NCBI GenBank assembly: GCA_016194585.1
Contig: JACQBG010000024.1
Span: 34,606-98,605 of the forward strand
DNA length: 64,000 nucleotides
Direction: 5' to 3'
Source: Gemmatimonadota bacterium
GTDB taxonomy: Bacteria; Gemmatimonadota; Gemmatimonadetes; Gemmatimonadales; Gemmatimonadaceae
Position numbers and translations under genes: made by a program. Of this stretch, positions 7,974-16,859 are shown piece after piece; position 1 is the stretch's first letter, and each line of letters begins with the position of its first letter. Below the pieces are notes generated by a model, which had not been told where the DNA came from, ran no database searches, and saw only the letters and a program-made list of their open reading frames with translations.

Positions 7974-10082
7974 TCAAGGCGGCACCACCGCCGCACGCGC
8001 CCGCAACACCGGCGCGTAATACGCGGCATTGGCCGGCATCCCCTTGTAATACCGCATCTGCGTCGCCCACCACACGCCGATCGTGCTCAGGAGCGCGTGC
8101 TGCTGCACCGGATGCTCGGCGCTCACATCGCGCGTCTCGAACGGGTCGTGCCGCACGTCGAACAGCTGCATGTCGGAGTGGAACAGGTTGAACCGGAGCT
8201 TCCATCCGTCCTGCTCCACCGCCACTTCCGTCGCCAGTCCGGTCTCGGCGAGCGTGTACTGCGGCCGATGGCGGCGCGCCGTGGAATCGCCGAGGTCGAT
8301 CCCCTGGAAGCCGGGATGCGCGGGCAGCCCCAGCAGACCGAGCACGGTCGGCAAGACGTCGATCGACGCGGCCGGCAGCGAATCGACGCGAGGCGCCAAC
8401 CCCGGCGCATGGATCACGACCGGGACGTGCGTGACCTCGTGGTACAGCGACCCCCCGTGCGCACCGAAGCCATGCTCGTAGAAGCCCTCGCCGTGGTCGC
8501 CGAGGACGACCATCACCGTCGAGTCCCACCGTCCGCTTTGCTTGAGCGCGTCGACGAGCCGCCCGAGCTGCGCATCGGCGTACGCCAGCGTGTTGTCGTA
8601 CAGGTCGCGCACCGCTCCCGCCGAATCGGCGGGGTATTTGCCGAACACGATGCGGAACGAGACGCGCCCCGATCCGAACCGCGGAGGAACGTCGAGCGGC
8701 TGGCGATACGGTGTATGGCTCGACTGCAGATTGACGTACGCCACGAAGGGCGCGCCCGGCGCGATGCTGTCCGTCCATGCGATCGCCTCGTCGATCGTGT
8801 CGCTGTCGTCGATCTTGCCGGCATGCCGGTTCTCCTTCAGCCACTTGAAGAAGCCGAAGTCCAGCGAGTCGACATACGTGTCGCCCTGGTACGTCTCCGC
8901 GTGCAGGAAGTGCTCGACGTTCCCGGTGTTGAGGAAGTCGTACATCCCCTGCCAGTGCTCGTTCTGCGAACTGAACACGGCGGTGCGGTAGCCGAGCGGG
9001 CGGAGCAGGTCCCACGGCAGGACGCGCGGATACGGCGGTCGCGCCGGGAAGGGCGCGAACGTCGGCGTGCGCAACGGATACTGGCTCGAGAGCACGGACG
9101 TCGTCGCGTAGTCGGAGTGTGACGCCGGCGTCACGGCGTCAGCGTACACGACGCCGTCGCGCGCGATCGCCTCCACCGTGGGCATCACGACGCGCCGGCC
9201 GCCAAGCACCGTCAGCACGTCGGCCCGCATCGACTCGACCATCACCACGATCACGTTCCATCGGTGAGCCTTCGCCGCGTCGATGCCGCGCGCCCACGCG
9301 GCGGCGTCGATCACCGGCCGCGGCGTCGTCACGGAGGCCGGCCACGACGACAGGCGGTCCTCCGCGTTCGACACCACGTGCAGCAGGTCGGCGAGGATGC
9401 GCGCCGTCGGCCCGCTCTGCGCGGCGGCCACGCTCAGGAAGAGGTCGTGCGACGCCTCGGCGTCCTCGCTACGGCTGCGCGCCGGCTCGGCGACCATGGC
9501 GACCACCATCGAGAGCGCGATCGTCGCGCCCACCGACAGCACCAGCGCTCTCGTCCGGCGCGCCGGCCACGTGTCGACCCATCGGCGGAGGTACCATGTG
9601 AGGGCGAGCACCGCGCCGGCGACGACCGGCACCACCACGAGGGCCACCGGCGCGATCTGCGCGACGTGGTCGAACACCTGTGTCGGACTCCGGACGAACA
9701 GCGCCAGCAGATCGGCGTTCAGGAATTCCCGCGTGCTGTAGTACGTGCCCCAACTCAGGAAGATGAACAGCTCCACCGAGTACGCGAGCGCGAATCCGCA
9801 CCAGCGGACGGCGGCGGCGAGGATCGGTGTAAGCCGCGGCCTGGCCATGAGCAGCCGCATGCCGATCGCGATGAGCACGACCCCGGGCACCCCGCCGATG
9901 AACCCGAACGCGATGAGCCCCAGCCGCTCGAACCAGGGCATCGGCGGGAACGGCCAGAGCGAGCCGGCGATGGCGGCGAACAGCGTGCGCCGCAGCACTC
10001 CACCCACGCACCACGCGACCGCGAAATCGAGCAGCAGCGCCGGAGGCGCCGCGCTCCCGTCACGCCGCCATCTCAGCTCCAC
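7974..10082 (-). CDS. Membrane sulfatase-fold (alkaline phosphatase superfamily) enzyme
   Basis: The product of about 702 residues has five or so N-terminal membrane segments (first 230 residues), then a periplasmic sulfatase-fold domain. Metal-site motifs are visible: VVMVESMRAD, then VVLGDHGEGFYEHG, AHGGSLYHE and TRDVSAEHP. The segment normally holding the formylglycine motif (C/S-x-P-x-R) reads TPASHSDYATTS, so this is not a classical sulfatase. It more resembles LtaS/EptA-like phospho-group transferases that use Ser/Thr. GTG 10082 is chosen because it overlaps the upstream stop (10073) and gives a hydrophobic start; the longer frame is a shadow of the neighbour. It is the last gene of a three-gene operon. 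Confidence 0.75.
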   Translation of the reverse strand: MELRWRRDGSAAPPALLLDFAVAWCVGGVLRRTLFAAIAGSLWPFPPMPWFERLGLIAFGFIGGVPGVVLIAIGMRLLMARPRLTPILAAAVRWCGFALAYSVELFIFLSWGTYYSTREFLNADLLALFVRSPTQVFDHVAQIAPVALVVVPVVAGAVLALTWYLRRWVDTWPARRTRALVLSVGATIALSMVVAMVAEPARSRSEDAEASHDLFLSVAAAQSGPTARILADLLHVVSNAEDRLSSWPASVTTPRPVIDAAAWARGIDAAKAHRWNVIVVMVESMRADVLTVLGGRRVVMPTVEAIARDGVVYADAVTPASHSDYATTSVLSSQYPLRTPTFAPFPARPPYPRVLPWDLLRPLGYRTAVFSSQNEHWQGMYDFLNTGNVEHFLHAETYQGDTYVDSLDFGFFKWLKENRHAGKIDDSDTIDEAIAWTDSIAPGAPFVAYVNLQSSHTPYRQPLDVPPRFGSGRVSFRIVFGKYPADSAGAVRDLYDNTLAYADAQLGRLVDALKQSGRWDSTVMVVLGDHGEGFYEHGFGAHGGSLYHEVTHVPVVIHAPGLAPRVDSLPAASIDVLPTVLGLLGLPAHPGFQGIDLGDSTARRHRPQYTLAETGLATEVAVEQDGWKLRFNLFHSDMQLFDVRHDPFETRDVSAEHPVQQHALLSTIGVWWATQMRYYKGMPANAAYYAPVLRARAAVVPP

Positions 10083-11989
10083 GTGCGCCAGCCGATGTAT
10101 CCCCCGAGCGTGAGGTACACGGCGGCGACGCCATTGAGCACCCAGACCGCGCGCGCGGTCACCAGCGACATCTTGTCCCACCTCGACGACGCCGCCTTCG
10201 AGCGGAACGCCGCCACAAGGCCGATCAATGCCAGCACCGCGAACGCGACGCCCGACGCCCACAGCGTGGCGCTCAACGCCGTCAGATTCCCGAGGAACCG
10301 CACCTCCCCCGAGCCGGCGCCGAGCAGCACGACGTTTACGCACACGAGCAGCGTCGACGCGAACGCCAGACGCCACGGCGTCGCGACCGCCGCGCGGACC
10401 TGGGCCCTGCCTCGCACGCGCCGCACGATCCAGCGCAACGCGCCGAACAGCGTGACGATCGCCGACAGCGCCACGCCGGCGAGCCAGAGCGCCGCCACGC
10501 CGAGACTGCCTAACGCGTCGAGCGCGGACACCCGCTGCGTCGATCCGCCGAGCCGGCTGCCGAACGATTCCGTGCCTTCGGCGCGGCCGTTCGCGGAGTC
10601 GGTCACCAAAGCCAACGTCGCGACGGGCTCGCCGCGGCGCCGGAACAGCCGCTCACCGACCGGCACGAACTCGCTCCCCTTCCCCATCAGCGGCGCGAGC
10701 CGGAGCGTGGAGTCGGTGAACGTGATGTGACTCAGGTCGAGCAACCGCTCCGAGAAGTACAGGTGCTGCGTGCGCGGCGACACGCCCCGGTACCAGCCGC
10801 CGAAGCGCGCCGCGGTCGCGGCCGCGAGCGCCACTCGCGGCTGCCGCGGAGGCGGGGTGATCCCCTGCGTGAGGAAGCCGCGCACCGCCTTTGCGATCTC
10901 GCGCACCGCGCCGGCATCGCCCGTGTTGATCTGGAACGCGTAGCCGAGGTGCTGGTCGGGGAGGTAGCTCAGGTCGGAGAGCCCGCCTTCGACCGCGCCG
11001 CCGTGCCCCGTCCACACGAACCCCGTCGTGTCGGCCGCGCGATACATGTGCAGCCCGTAGCCGACGGTGAGCCCGGCACGCGACATGATCGAGCTCTCCG
11101 ACCGCTCGAGTCGCGCGATCGCCTCGGGCGGCAGCAACGTCTTGCCGTCGATCGTGCCGCGCCCGAGCAGGAAGCGCACGTAGGCCGCCATGTCGTGCGC
11201 CGACGCGCTGATCGCCCCGGCCGGACGCACGAACACGTACCAGTAGGGCACGGGGGTGATCCCGTCCGCGTGATAGAGCGTCGCCACCGGCACCTTGGTC
11301 GTGTCGGGGCGCATGTACGTCGCCGTCGCCATGCCGATGGGGGTGAACCACCGCTCCTGCACCACCTGCTCGAACGGCTTCCCCTCGATCACCTCGATGA
11401 TGCGCGCGACGATGGCCGGGCCGGTGTTGCAGTACGAGAAGCGCGTGCCCGGGCGCCAGCGCGAGACGCGCGTCGCCGAGTCGAGCGCCAGGCCGCGCTC
11501 GAGCGTCAGCGGCGTGGGGTCGTTGTTCGCGTACGACATCAGCGAGTTGTCGTCGAATCCGCTCGTGTGCTCGAGCAGGTTGACGATGCGCACCGGGTCC
11601 GTCGCCTCCCATGGATTGCGGAAGTAGAACCCGGGCAGGTACTTCTTGATCGGATCCTGCAGCGAGAGCTTGCCCTCGCGCTCGAGCGCGAGCGCGGTGA
11701 TGGCGACGAGCGACTTGGACGTCGAGCCGATGCGGAACAGCGTCGCCGCCGTCGCCGCGGCGGGCGGCGCGACCCGCGCCCGGCCGATGCCGCCAGTGTA
11801 GATGACGCTGTCGTTGCGCACGATGGCGAGCCCCATCCCCGGCGTCTTCGTGCTGTCGAGCACGCGCGCGATGCGTGCCTCGAGCTCGGCGATCGTGCGC
11901 GGCGGCGCGGCGGGCGTCGGGGCCCGTACGCTGTCGGAGCTGGCGAGCGCCGCGGCGAGGAGGGCGGACGTCAACCGGATGGGCGTCAT
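10073..11989 (-). CDS. SxxK serine hydrolase (beta-lactamase / class C family) with C-terminal membrane segments
   Basis: The 638-residue protein has a signal sequence (MTPIRLTSALLAAALASS), a serine beta-lactamase-like domain and four hydrophobic segments at the C-terminus (about residues 500-630). The active-site triad of the family is present: S89-T-S-K92, the Tyr-x-Asn in FSYCNTG, and the HGG in TGHGGAVEGG. Family members hydrolyse beta-lactams, peptidoglycan peptides or small esters; the substrate here is unknown. ATG 11989 overlaps the upstream stop as ATGA, which fixes the start and suggests translational coupling to the methyltransferase. Its own stop overlaps the start of the sulfatase-fold gene. 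Confidence 0.85.
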   Translation of the reverse strand: MTPIRLTSALLAAALASSDSVRAPTPAAPPRTIAELEARIARVLDSTKTPGMGLAIVRNDSVIYTGGIGRARVAPPAAATAATLFRIGSTSKSLVAITALALEREGKLSLQDPIKKYLPGFYFRNPWEATDPVRIVNLLEHTSGFDDNSLMSYANNDPTPLTLERGLALDSATRVSRWRPGTRFSYCNTGPAIVARIIEVIEGKPFEQVVQERWFTPIGMATATYMRPDTTKVPVATLYHADGITPVPYWYVFVRPAGAISASAHDMAAYVRFLLGRGTIDGKTLLPPEAIARLERSESSIMSRAGLTVGYGLHMYRAADTTGFVWTGHGGAVEGGLSDLSYLPDQHLGYAFQINTGDAGAVREIAKAVRGFLTQGITPPPRQPRVALAAATAARFGGWYRGVSPRTQHLYFSERLLDLSHITFTDSTLRLAPLMGKGSEFVPVGERLFRRRGEPVATLALVTDSANGRAEGTESFGSRLGGSTQRVSALDALGSLGVAALWLAGVALSAIVTLFGALRWIVRRVRGRAQVRAAVATPWRLAFASTLLVCVNVVLLGAGSGEVRFLGNLTALSATLWASGVAFAVLALIGLVAAFRSKAASSRWDKMSLVTARAVWVLNGVAAVYLTLGGYIGWRTWS

Positions 11990-12627
11990 GGGTGTGTTCG
12001 CAGGGGTGAAGGATCGGCCAGCCGGCACAGGCAATAGGTGAACGACTGCGGCGCCCCCCACGGGGTGCGATGCTGCTCACGCTCGCTCTCCACGAGGCGG
12101 AACGCCTCGCCGAATTCGGCGTGCAGCGATTCCGGCGAGTAGCGCGCGACGTCCAGCCCGCTGCACCGCTGCGGTCCATCCTCGGCGAACGTCGCGACCA
12201 GCACGAACCCGCCCGGCCGCACCGCATGGCGCACCTGCATCACGTACCGCTCGCGATCGGCGCGCGCCGTGAGGAAATGGAACACCGCACGGTCATGCCA
12301 CACGTCCACGCACCCCTCGGCGAAGGGCACCGTCAGCACGTCGCCCTCGATCCAGGTGACCGCATCGGCCGCCGCCCCCAGGCGTGTCCGCGCCATCTCG
12401 AGCGACGCCGACGAGAGGTCGAGCACCGAGATGTGCCGGTGCCCCGCCGCCAAGAGTCCATCGACGAGCGTCGAGGCACCGGCGCCGACGTCGACGATGC
12501 GCGCCTCACGCGACGGCGCGACACGTTCGATGAGTTCGCGGGAGAGTCGCGCCTCGGGCTGGAACCAACTCATCTGGTCCGGGCCCTTCGTGTGGTAGAC
12601 CGTCTCCCAGTGCGACTTGAGATCCAT
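11986..12627 (-). CDS. Class I SAM-dependent methyltransferase
   Basis: The 213-residue protein has the Rossmann methyltransferase motif I (IVDVGAGAST), an acidic strand-2 end (VLDLSS), motif II (WIEGDV) and the post-motif PGGFVLVATF. The start MDLKSHWETVYHTK at ATG 12627 is the usual N-terminus of small SAM methyltransferases; the open frame upstream to 13044 is poor in coding signal and overlaps the divergent gene. The acceptor is unknown. It is the first gene of the operon with the serine hydrolase and the sulfatase-fold enzyme, linked by an ATGA overlap. Confidence 0.85.
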   Translation of the reverse strand: MDLKSHWETVYHTKGPDQMSWFQPEARLSRELIERVAPSREARIVDVGAGASTLVDGLLAAGHRHISVLDLSSASLEMARTRLGAAADAVTWIEGDVLTVPFAEGCVDVWHDRAVFHFLTARADRERYVMQVRHAVRPGGFVLVATFAEDGPQRCSGLDVARYSPESLHAEFGEAFRLVESEREQHRTPWGAPQSFTYCLCRLADPSPLRTHP

Positions 12628-12778
12628 GGAGTCCCGGTGCGATTGGCAGCACTCGAAACTTACGACGCGCGGTCCACGCCACCAGCGCAGGCGCGCGCCG
12701 TTCGGCGGCGCCCTGGAACGTTCGTGTCGCATCGCCCCCGCTCCGGTCGCGCCATGGTTGTGGTAGAATGCAGTCCGT

Positions 12779-13186
12779 ATGGATGACCTCATCACCGCCG
12801 CCGAAGCGGCCAAGCTGCTCCACCTGCACGTCAAGCGCGTGCAGCATCTCGCGCGCTCTGGGCAGCTCCCCGCGACGCGCTTCGGGCACAAGTGGCTCTT
12901 CTCGCGCTCCAAGCTGCTGGCTTCGCGCGTGCCCTCCGCCGACCTCGACGACCCGATGGGCGCGCTCGAGATCAGCGCTCGCAACCGGCTGCGCGGGCGG
13001 GTCTCGTCCATCGTCGTCGACGGCGTGATGGCGGAAGTGCGCATCCAGGTCGGCGATCAGGAGATCGTCTCCATCATCACGCGCTCCTCGGCTGAACGCC
13101 TCGCACTCGGCGTCGGTGACGAGGTGTTCGCCGTGGTGAAGTCCACGGAGGTGATGATCGCGAAGGGAGGCCGAGCGGCCCCGTGA
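12779..13186 (+). CDS. Excisionase-type HTH plus TOBE (molbindin-like) protein
   Basis: The 135-residue protein joins two small domains. Residues 1-55 are a MerR/excisionase-type helix-turn-helix (ITAAEAAKLLHLHVKRVQHL). Residues 68-133 are a TOBE/Mop domain (SARNRLRGRVSSIVVDGVMAEV, then ITRSSAERLALGVGDEVFAVVKSTEVMI), which in ModE-like proteins and molbindins binds molybdate or another oxyanion. It could be a molybdate-responsive regulator or a store. No modABC genes are in the window. It diverges from the methyltransferase operon with a 151-base gap. Confidence 0.85.
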   Translation: MDDLITAAEAAKLLHLHVKRVQHLARSGQLPATRFGHKWLFSRSKLLASRVPSADLDDPMGALEISARNRLRGRVSSIVVDGVMAEVRIQVGDQEIVSIITRSSAERLALGVGDEVFAVVKSTEVMIAKGGRAAP

Positions 13187-13317
13187 TTCCGCTGATCTAC
13201 CTGATATTCCCTAAACGTCCCTAACGCGCTAATATTCGTCGTTCGCAGGTCGATCGCCCGCGCGCGCCGCCGCAGCGACCGGCCACGCCCAGTTTCGACC
13301 GACAGGGGCCGCACGAC

Positions 13318-14181
13318 GTGTTCCTCCCTCTCCGACGTCTCATTCTCCGCGCCGCGCTGCTGCTGGCCGCACCCGGCACTGTCTTCGCGCAGGGCGACCA
13401 CGCCGCCGCTTCCGACAACAGCAGCTTCTGGACGCGCTGGATCCGGCGCTCCGAGCGCAACAAGGCCGAGCAGCCGCACTGGCTGACGCCCATCGCCACC
13501 ACCACGCCGCGACTCGAACAGGAACTCCGCTACGACATCGACTGGTCGCAGGCGAGACCCGGCATGCCGTACACGACGACGTTCGGCAACACGAAGGGGC
13601 TCGAGCTCATCCCGTTCGACGACGTCGAGATCATCTTCGGCATCCCCTCGTACGTGGCGCACGGCGATCCCGCCGTGAGCGACGGCTGGGGCGACGCGCA
13701 ACTGCTCGTGAAGTACCGGCTCCTCGCGGCCGACCAGGCGCACGGCGATTACATCCTCACGGTGTTCCTGAGTTCGAGCTTCCCCACCGCGACCGAGGGG
13801 AACGGCCAGCCTCGCGCCATCGTCACGCCCACCGTCGCGTACGGCAAGGGATGGGGAGACTTCGACATCCAAGGGACGCTGGGCGTGACGGAGCCCGTGG
13901 GCAGCACCTCCGCCATCGGACGCACGTACATCTGGAACCACACGTTCCAGTTCCATGCGCTCGAGAAGGTCTGGCCCGAACTGGAAGTGAACCAGGCCTG
14001 GTTCTCCGGCGGGCGCAACGATGGCAAGTCGCAAACCTTCCTGACTCCGGGGGTCGTGATCGGCCGGCTGCCGGTCACCGAGGCCGTCGGCCTCACCGTC
14101 GGTGTCGGCGTGCAGATCGCCGTGTCGGCGTTCCATACGGCGAACCACAACTACATCCTCTCGCTGCGCGCGCCGTTCTGA
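13318..14181 (+). CDS. Outer-membrane beta-barrel protein (transporter-like)
   Basis: The 287-residue protein starts at GTG 13318 and has a signal peptide ending near VFAQG. The mature part is made of alternating amphipathic strands (for example ELEVNQAWFSGG and LTVGVGVQIAVSAFH) and ends in Phe, the usual last residue of an outer-membrane barrel. It resembles the MetA/transporter-type barrels found next to uptake or degradation genes, but the substrate is unknown. It is monocistronic or co-directional with the TPR gene 76 bases downstream. Confidence 0.65.
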   Translation: MFLPLRRLILRAALLLAAPGTVFAQGDHAAASDNSSFWTRWIRRSERNKAEQPHWLTPIATTTPRLEQELRYDIDWSQARPGMPYTTTFGNTKGLELIPFDDVEIIFGIPSYVAHGDPAVSDGWGDAQLLVKYRLLAADQAHGDYILTVFLSSSFPTATEGNGQPRAIVTPTVAYGKGWGDFDIQGTLGVTEPVGSTSAIGRTYIWNHTFQFHALEKVWPELEVNQAWFSGGRNDGKSQTFLTPGVVIGRLPVTEAVGLTVGVGVQIAVSAFHTANHNYILSLRAPF

Positions 14182-14257
14182 GCGCGCGTCCGCCGGGCGG
14201 GAGCCGCCGGCGGCGCCTCGCATTGCTCCGCGCGCGGGGAGGTGCGAGACTTCGAGA

Positions 14258-16045
14258 GTGAACAAGCGCCGCCTGCTTGGAGCCGTGCACGTGCTCGCCG
14301 CCCTCGCGGCGGTGGCCGTGCATGCCGCTCGGGCCGGTGCGCAGGAGTTCGTGCGCCAATCGCTGCTCATCGCACCGCTCCGATCCGACAGCACGCCGCG
14401 CGCGGCGCGCGACGCACGGCAGGTCGCCGACGTCGCGCACGAACGGCTGGCGAGGCTGATCGACGCGAAGGCGGTCGACCTCGTCGAGCGCTACCGGCTC
14501 GAGAACTTCCTCGTCACCTCGTCGTATCGCCGCGACGCCATCCTGACCGAGGGTGAGCTGCACATCATCGCGCGGCAGATGCGCCTCGACGAGGTCGTCT
14601 TCGGGCGGGTGAGCGTCGAGCGCGGCACGATCACCGTCGCGACGCGCCTCTCGCTGCTCCGCAAGCGGGGGCTGCAGCAGCCGCTCCCGGTCATCCATGC
14701 GTCGACCGCCGCGCAGGCGGGGGAGGCACTGGCGCGCGAGATCGCCGCCGCCCGAGCCCAGCTCACCGGACTCCGCCGCTGCGAGAACGCGCTCACCGTC
14801 GCCGACCGCGCGACCGCGATCCGTGAGGCGGAACGCGCGATCCGCGCCTACCCGCGCGCCGTGCCCGCGCGCGGCTGCCTGATGGCCGCCCTCATCGAAG
14901 TGAAGACGCCGGCCGATTCCGTGCGCCGCGTCGCCGACGGCGCGCTGGCGATCGACACCGCGTCCGTCTACGCATCCACGGTGCGCGCCCAGGCGCTGGA
15001 GGCGGAGAAGCGGACGGCCGAGGCCGTCGCGCAGTGGACGCGGGTGTTCCCGATGGATCCGGAGAACGTCGAACTGGAGGTCGCCGTCGTCGACGCGATG
15101 CTCCGCCTGCAGCGGCCCGCCGCCGCGCTCGCCGACGTGCGTGAACTGCAGCAGCGCTTTCCCGAGGAGCCGCGGCTGCCGCGCCTCGCGTTCCGCGCCC
15201 ACGCCGCGCTCGCGCGGTGGAAGGACGCGGCCGCGCTCGGCGATTCGCTCGAGCGCACCGACGCGCCGTTCCGCGCCGACTCCAACTACACGGCGCGCCA
15301 CATCGAGGCCCTCCGGCAGGTGGGCGACACGCTTGGCGCGCTCGAGTTGACGCTCCGCGGCATGCGCCGGCATCCCGACGACTCGCGCATCTACCTGCAG
15401 TATCTGCAGCTCCTCGGCGGCGAGAGCCAGGTGGCGCTGCCGAGGGGATTGACGCGATTCCCCGACGTGCCGGAGCTCTACGTGCTCGCCGCCGCGACGG
15501 CGCGCAAGGCGGGCAACCGCGCGGTGGCGATCCGGGCGGCCCACGAGGCGCTCAAGCGCGACTCGACGCTCACCACGCAGTACCTGCAGCTCGCCGAGCT
15601 GTTGCTGGAGGAGGGGCGTGCCGACAGCGCGGAGCACGTCATCGCGCGCGCGCCGCGCGCCGGTGACGGCGTGGAACTCGTGCGCAGCTACGCGATCGGC
15701 CGCGGGGTGACGCTGCTCCGCGCCGCCGGCGACACCGCCGCCGCGAAGCAGCGCAGCGCCGTCACGTTCCTGATGCTGGCCGACAGTCTCGCCTCGCACG
15801 AGGACTCACGGGCGTACGTCGCGGCCGCGACGCTCCAGCTCGCTCGCAACCAGCTGGTACTGGCGAGCAAATCGAAGGGGTGCGCCGACTCGCGGAGCGC
15901 CGACTCCACGCTGGGCATCTCCGCGAGCGCGATCGAGCGCGGGCTCGGTGAGACGAGCGGCGGCGCCGAGATCCGGCAGGCGTTCGACGCGATGCGCGCC
16001 GCCGTCGATCAGGCGACGAAGGTGTGGTGCAAGGACAAGGGGTGA
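14258..16045 (+). CDS. Secreted TPR-repeat protein
   Basis: The 595-residue protein begins at GTG 14258 with a signal peptide (cleavage near ARAGAQ) and GGGGAGG about 15 bases upstream. Residues 30-170 resemble the FlgO/TolB-N-like region seen in the kinase at the left edge (ERLARLIDAKAVDLVERYRLENFL). Residues 180-560 are helical TPR units with A/R/L-rich periodicity. It probably works as a periplasmic scaffold. The C-terminus has two cysteines (KGCADS and KVWCKDKG). The open frame extends upstream to 14102 but overlaps the previous gene. Confidence 0.75.
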   Translation: MNKRRLLGAVHVLAALAAVAVHAARAGAQEFVRQSLLIAPLRSDSTPRAARDARQVADVAHERLARLIDAKAVDLVERYRLENFLVTSSYRRDAILTEGELHIIARQMRLDEVVFGRVSVERGTITVATRLSLLRKRGLQQPLPVIHASTAAQAGEALAREIAAARAQLTGLRRCENALTVADRATAIREAERAIRAYPRAVPARGCLMAALIEVKTPADSVRRVADGALAIDTASVYASTVRAQALEAEKRTAEAVAQWTRVFPMDPENVELEVAVVDAMLRLQRPAAALADVRELQQRFPEEPRLPRLAFRAHAALARWKDAAALGDSLERTDAPFRADSNYTARHIEALRQVGDTLGALELTLRGMRRHPDDSRIYLQYLQLLGGESQVALPRGLTRFPDVPELYVLAAATARKAGNRAVAIRAAHEALKRDSTLTTQYLQLAELLLEEGRADSAEHVIARAPRAGDGVELVRSYAIGRGVTLLRAAGDTAAAKQRSAVTFLMLADSLASHEDSRAYVAAATLQLARNQLVLASKSKGCADSRSADSTLGISASAIERGLGETSGGAEIRQAFDAMRAAVDQATKVWCKDKG

Positions 16046-16106
16046 GCGCGGGACTCACCGTTCCGCGACGTCGCGCCGCGGCGGACGGTCGAACCGCGCG
16101 TCCCGC

Positions 16107-16325
16107 TCAGTTCCCGCTGAGCCGGTGACGCCAGAGGTACTCGGCGCTCATCCGCTTGTCGGCGCTGCAGACGCGCCGCTCGTCGGTGGACATCATGTTC
16201 CACACCGGGCACTTCTCGTAGAGGCCGCAGTAGCAGACGACATCGTCGTCCGCGGCGCTCGCGTCGAGCGTCGGGTTGCCGCTACCGACCGCGCCTCCGT
16301 GTTGCAGCCGATCGCTTTCCGTCAT
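16107..16325 (-). CDS. Small four-cysteine protein of unknown function
   Basis: The 72-residue protein has an excellent ribosome site (GGAGGG eight bases before ATG 16325), the best reason to accept it. Cysteines lie at 31, 33, 39 and 53 (CYCGLYEKCPVWN and RRVCSADK), a pattern that could hold zinc or an iron-sulfur cluster. There is no signal peptide. The C-terminus is basic and aromatic (AEYLWRHRL). I recognise no family. It lies immediately outside the tRNA-Pro island. Confidence 0.6.
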   Translation of the reverse strand: MTESDRLQHGGAVGSGNPTLDASAADDDVVCYCGLYEKCPVWNMMSTDERRVCSADKRMSAEYLWRHRLSGN

Positions 16326-16603
16326 CGGAAAACCCTCCGTGGCTGTGTAGCTACATCCATCCGCAACTGATCGGCGGACGGCGGTGCAATCGTATCCGGT
16401 GGATCAGGACCTCGGCGCCACCATCTACGTGAACTCGGAGGGGCGCGATCGGCGCGCGGTGCGCTGCTCGCCGAGACGCACGTTCGAGATTGCGCCTACG
16501 AACTAACGTATAGGTTGCGCGATGCGGCGCCAGCTAACCGACGGTGGTGGTGGTTGCGTCTTGATGCGCATTGCGCGGCGGTGCGAACCACTCACACGGT
16601 TAA
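16326..16603. other. Intergenic region beside the island
   Basis: The first 40 bases hold the ribosome site of the small cysteine gene. A short plus-strand open frame (GTG 16384 to TAA 16506, 40 residues) has plausible codon use but no ribosome site or family match. I see nothing else. Confidence 0.3.
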
Positions 16604-16639
16604 ATGCAGACGGGCCGCCACTCGGCGACCCGTCTGCAT
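16604..16639 (-). terminator. Hairpin, probably the original tRNA-Pro terminator
   Basis: Perfect 11-base arms (16604-16614 and 16629-16639) have a further CGCC/GGCG pair inside the loop and TTTAA on the minus-strand exit side. It lies 18 bases beyond the detached copy of the tRNA 3' end, so it was probably the terminator of tRNA-Pro before the island inserted. Confidence 0.6.
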
Positions 16640-16657
16640 GCTGGACTGACGTGAACA

Positions 16658-16703
16658 TCGGGACGGCGGGATTCGAACCCGCGACCCCCTGAACCCCATT
16701 CAG
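16658..16703. repeat. Attachment-site direct repeat (distal copy of tRNA-Pro 3' part)
   Basis: These 46 bases are identical to 20154-20199, the discriminator-to-anticodon-stem part of tRNA-Pro(GGG). Identity ends abruptly on both sides. Site-specific integrases commonly use exactly this part of tRNA genes, so this is the far att site of an island. It is not a functional tRNA because the 5' half is missing. Confidence 0.9.
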
Positions 16704-16796
16704 AAAATACAGGAGGTCGCAAGTGCGCTGGAGCTTGCTCTTACTCTTGTGTCAGAGAGCACTTCGAGGATTGCGGTTTCCCCAGATTCCCCTAGA

Positions 16797-16819
16797 TGGA
16801 GTTCCCAGCATTTAGTGGA
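16797..16819. repeat. Left terminal inverted repeat of the IS3 element
   Basis: These 23 bases match the reverse complement of 17758-17780 at 22 positions; the mismatch is at the eighth base. Confidence 0.85.
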
Positions 16820-16859
16820 CAGGCGTTAGCATCCGGGACTTTCACGGAGAGCGAGACCG

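Noticed and set aside
7974..10082. Classical sulfatase
   Set aside because: The formylglycine motif C/S-x-P-x-R is absent at the expected place.
10082..10376. N-terminal extension of the sulfatase-fold gene
   Set aside because: The translation is Arg/Gly-rich and lies within the serine hydrolase gene; GTG 10082 fits the operon overlap.
16384..16506. 40-residue open frame (GTG to TAA)
   Set aside because: Plausible codons but no ribosome site, no match and very short.
16658..16703. A second tRNA-Pro gene
   Set aside because: Only the 3' 46 bases match; the 5' acceptor, D arm and half the anticodon arm are absent.
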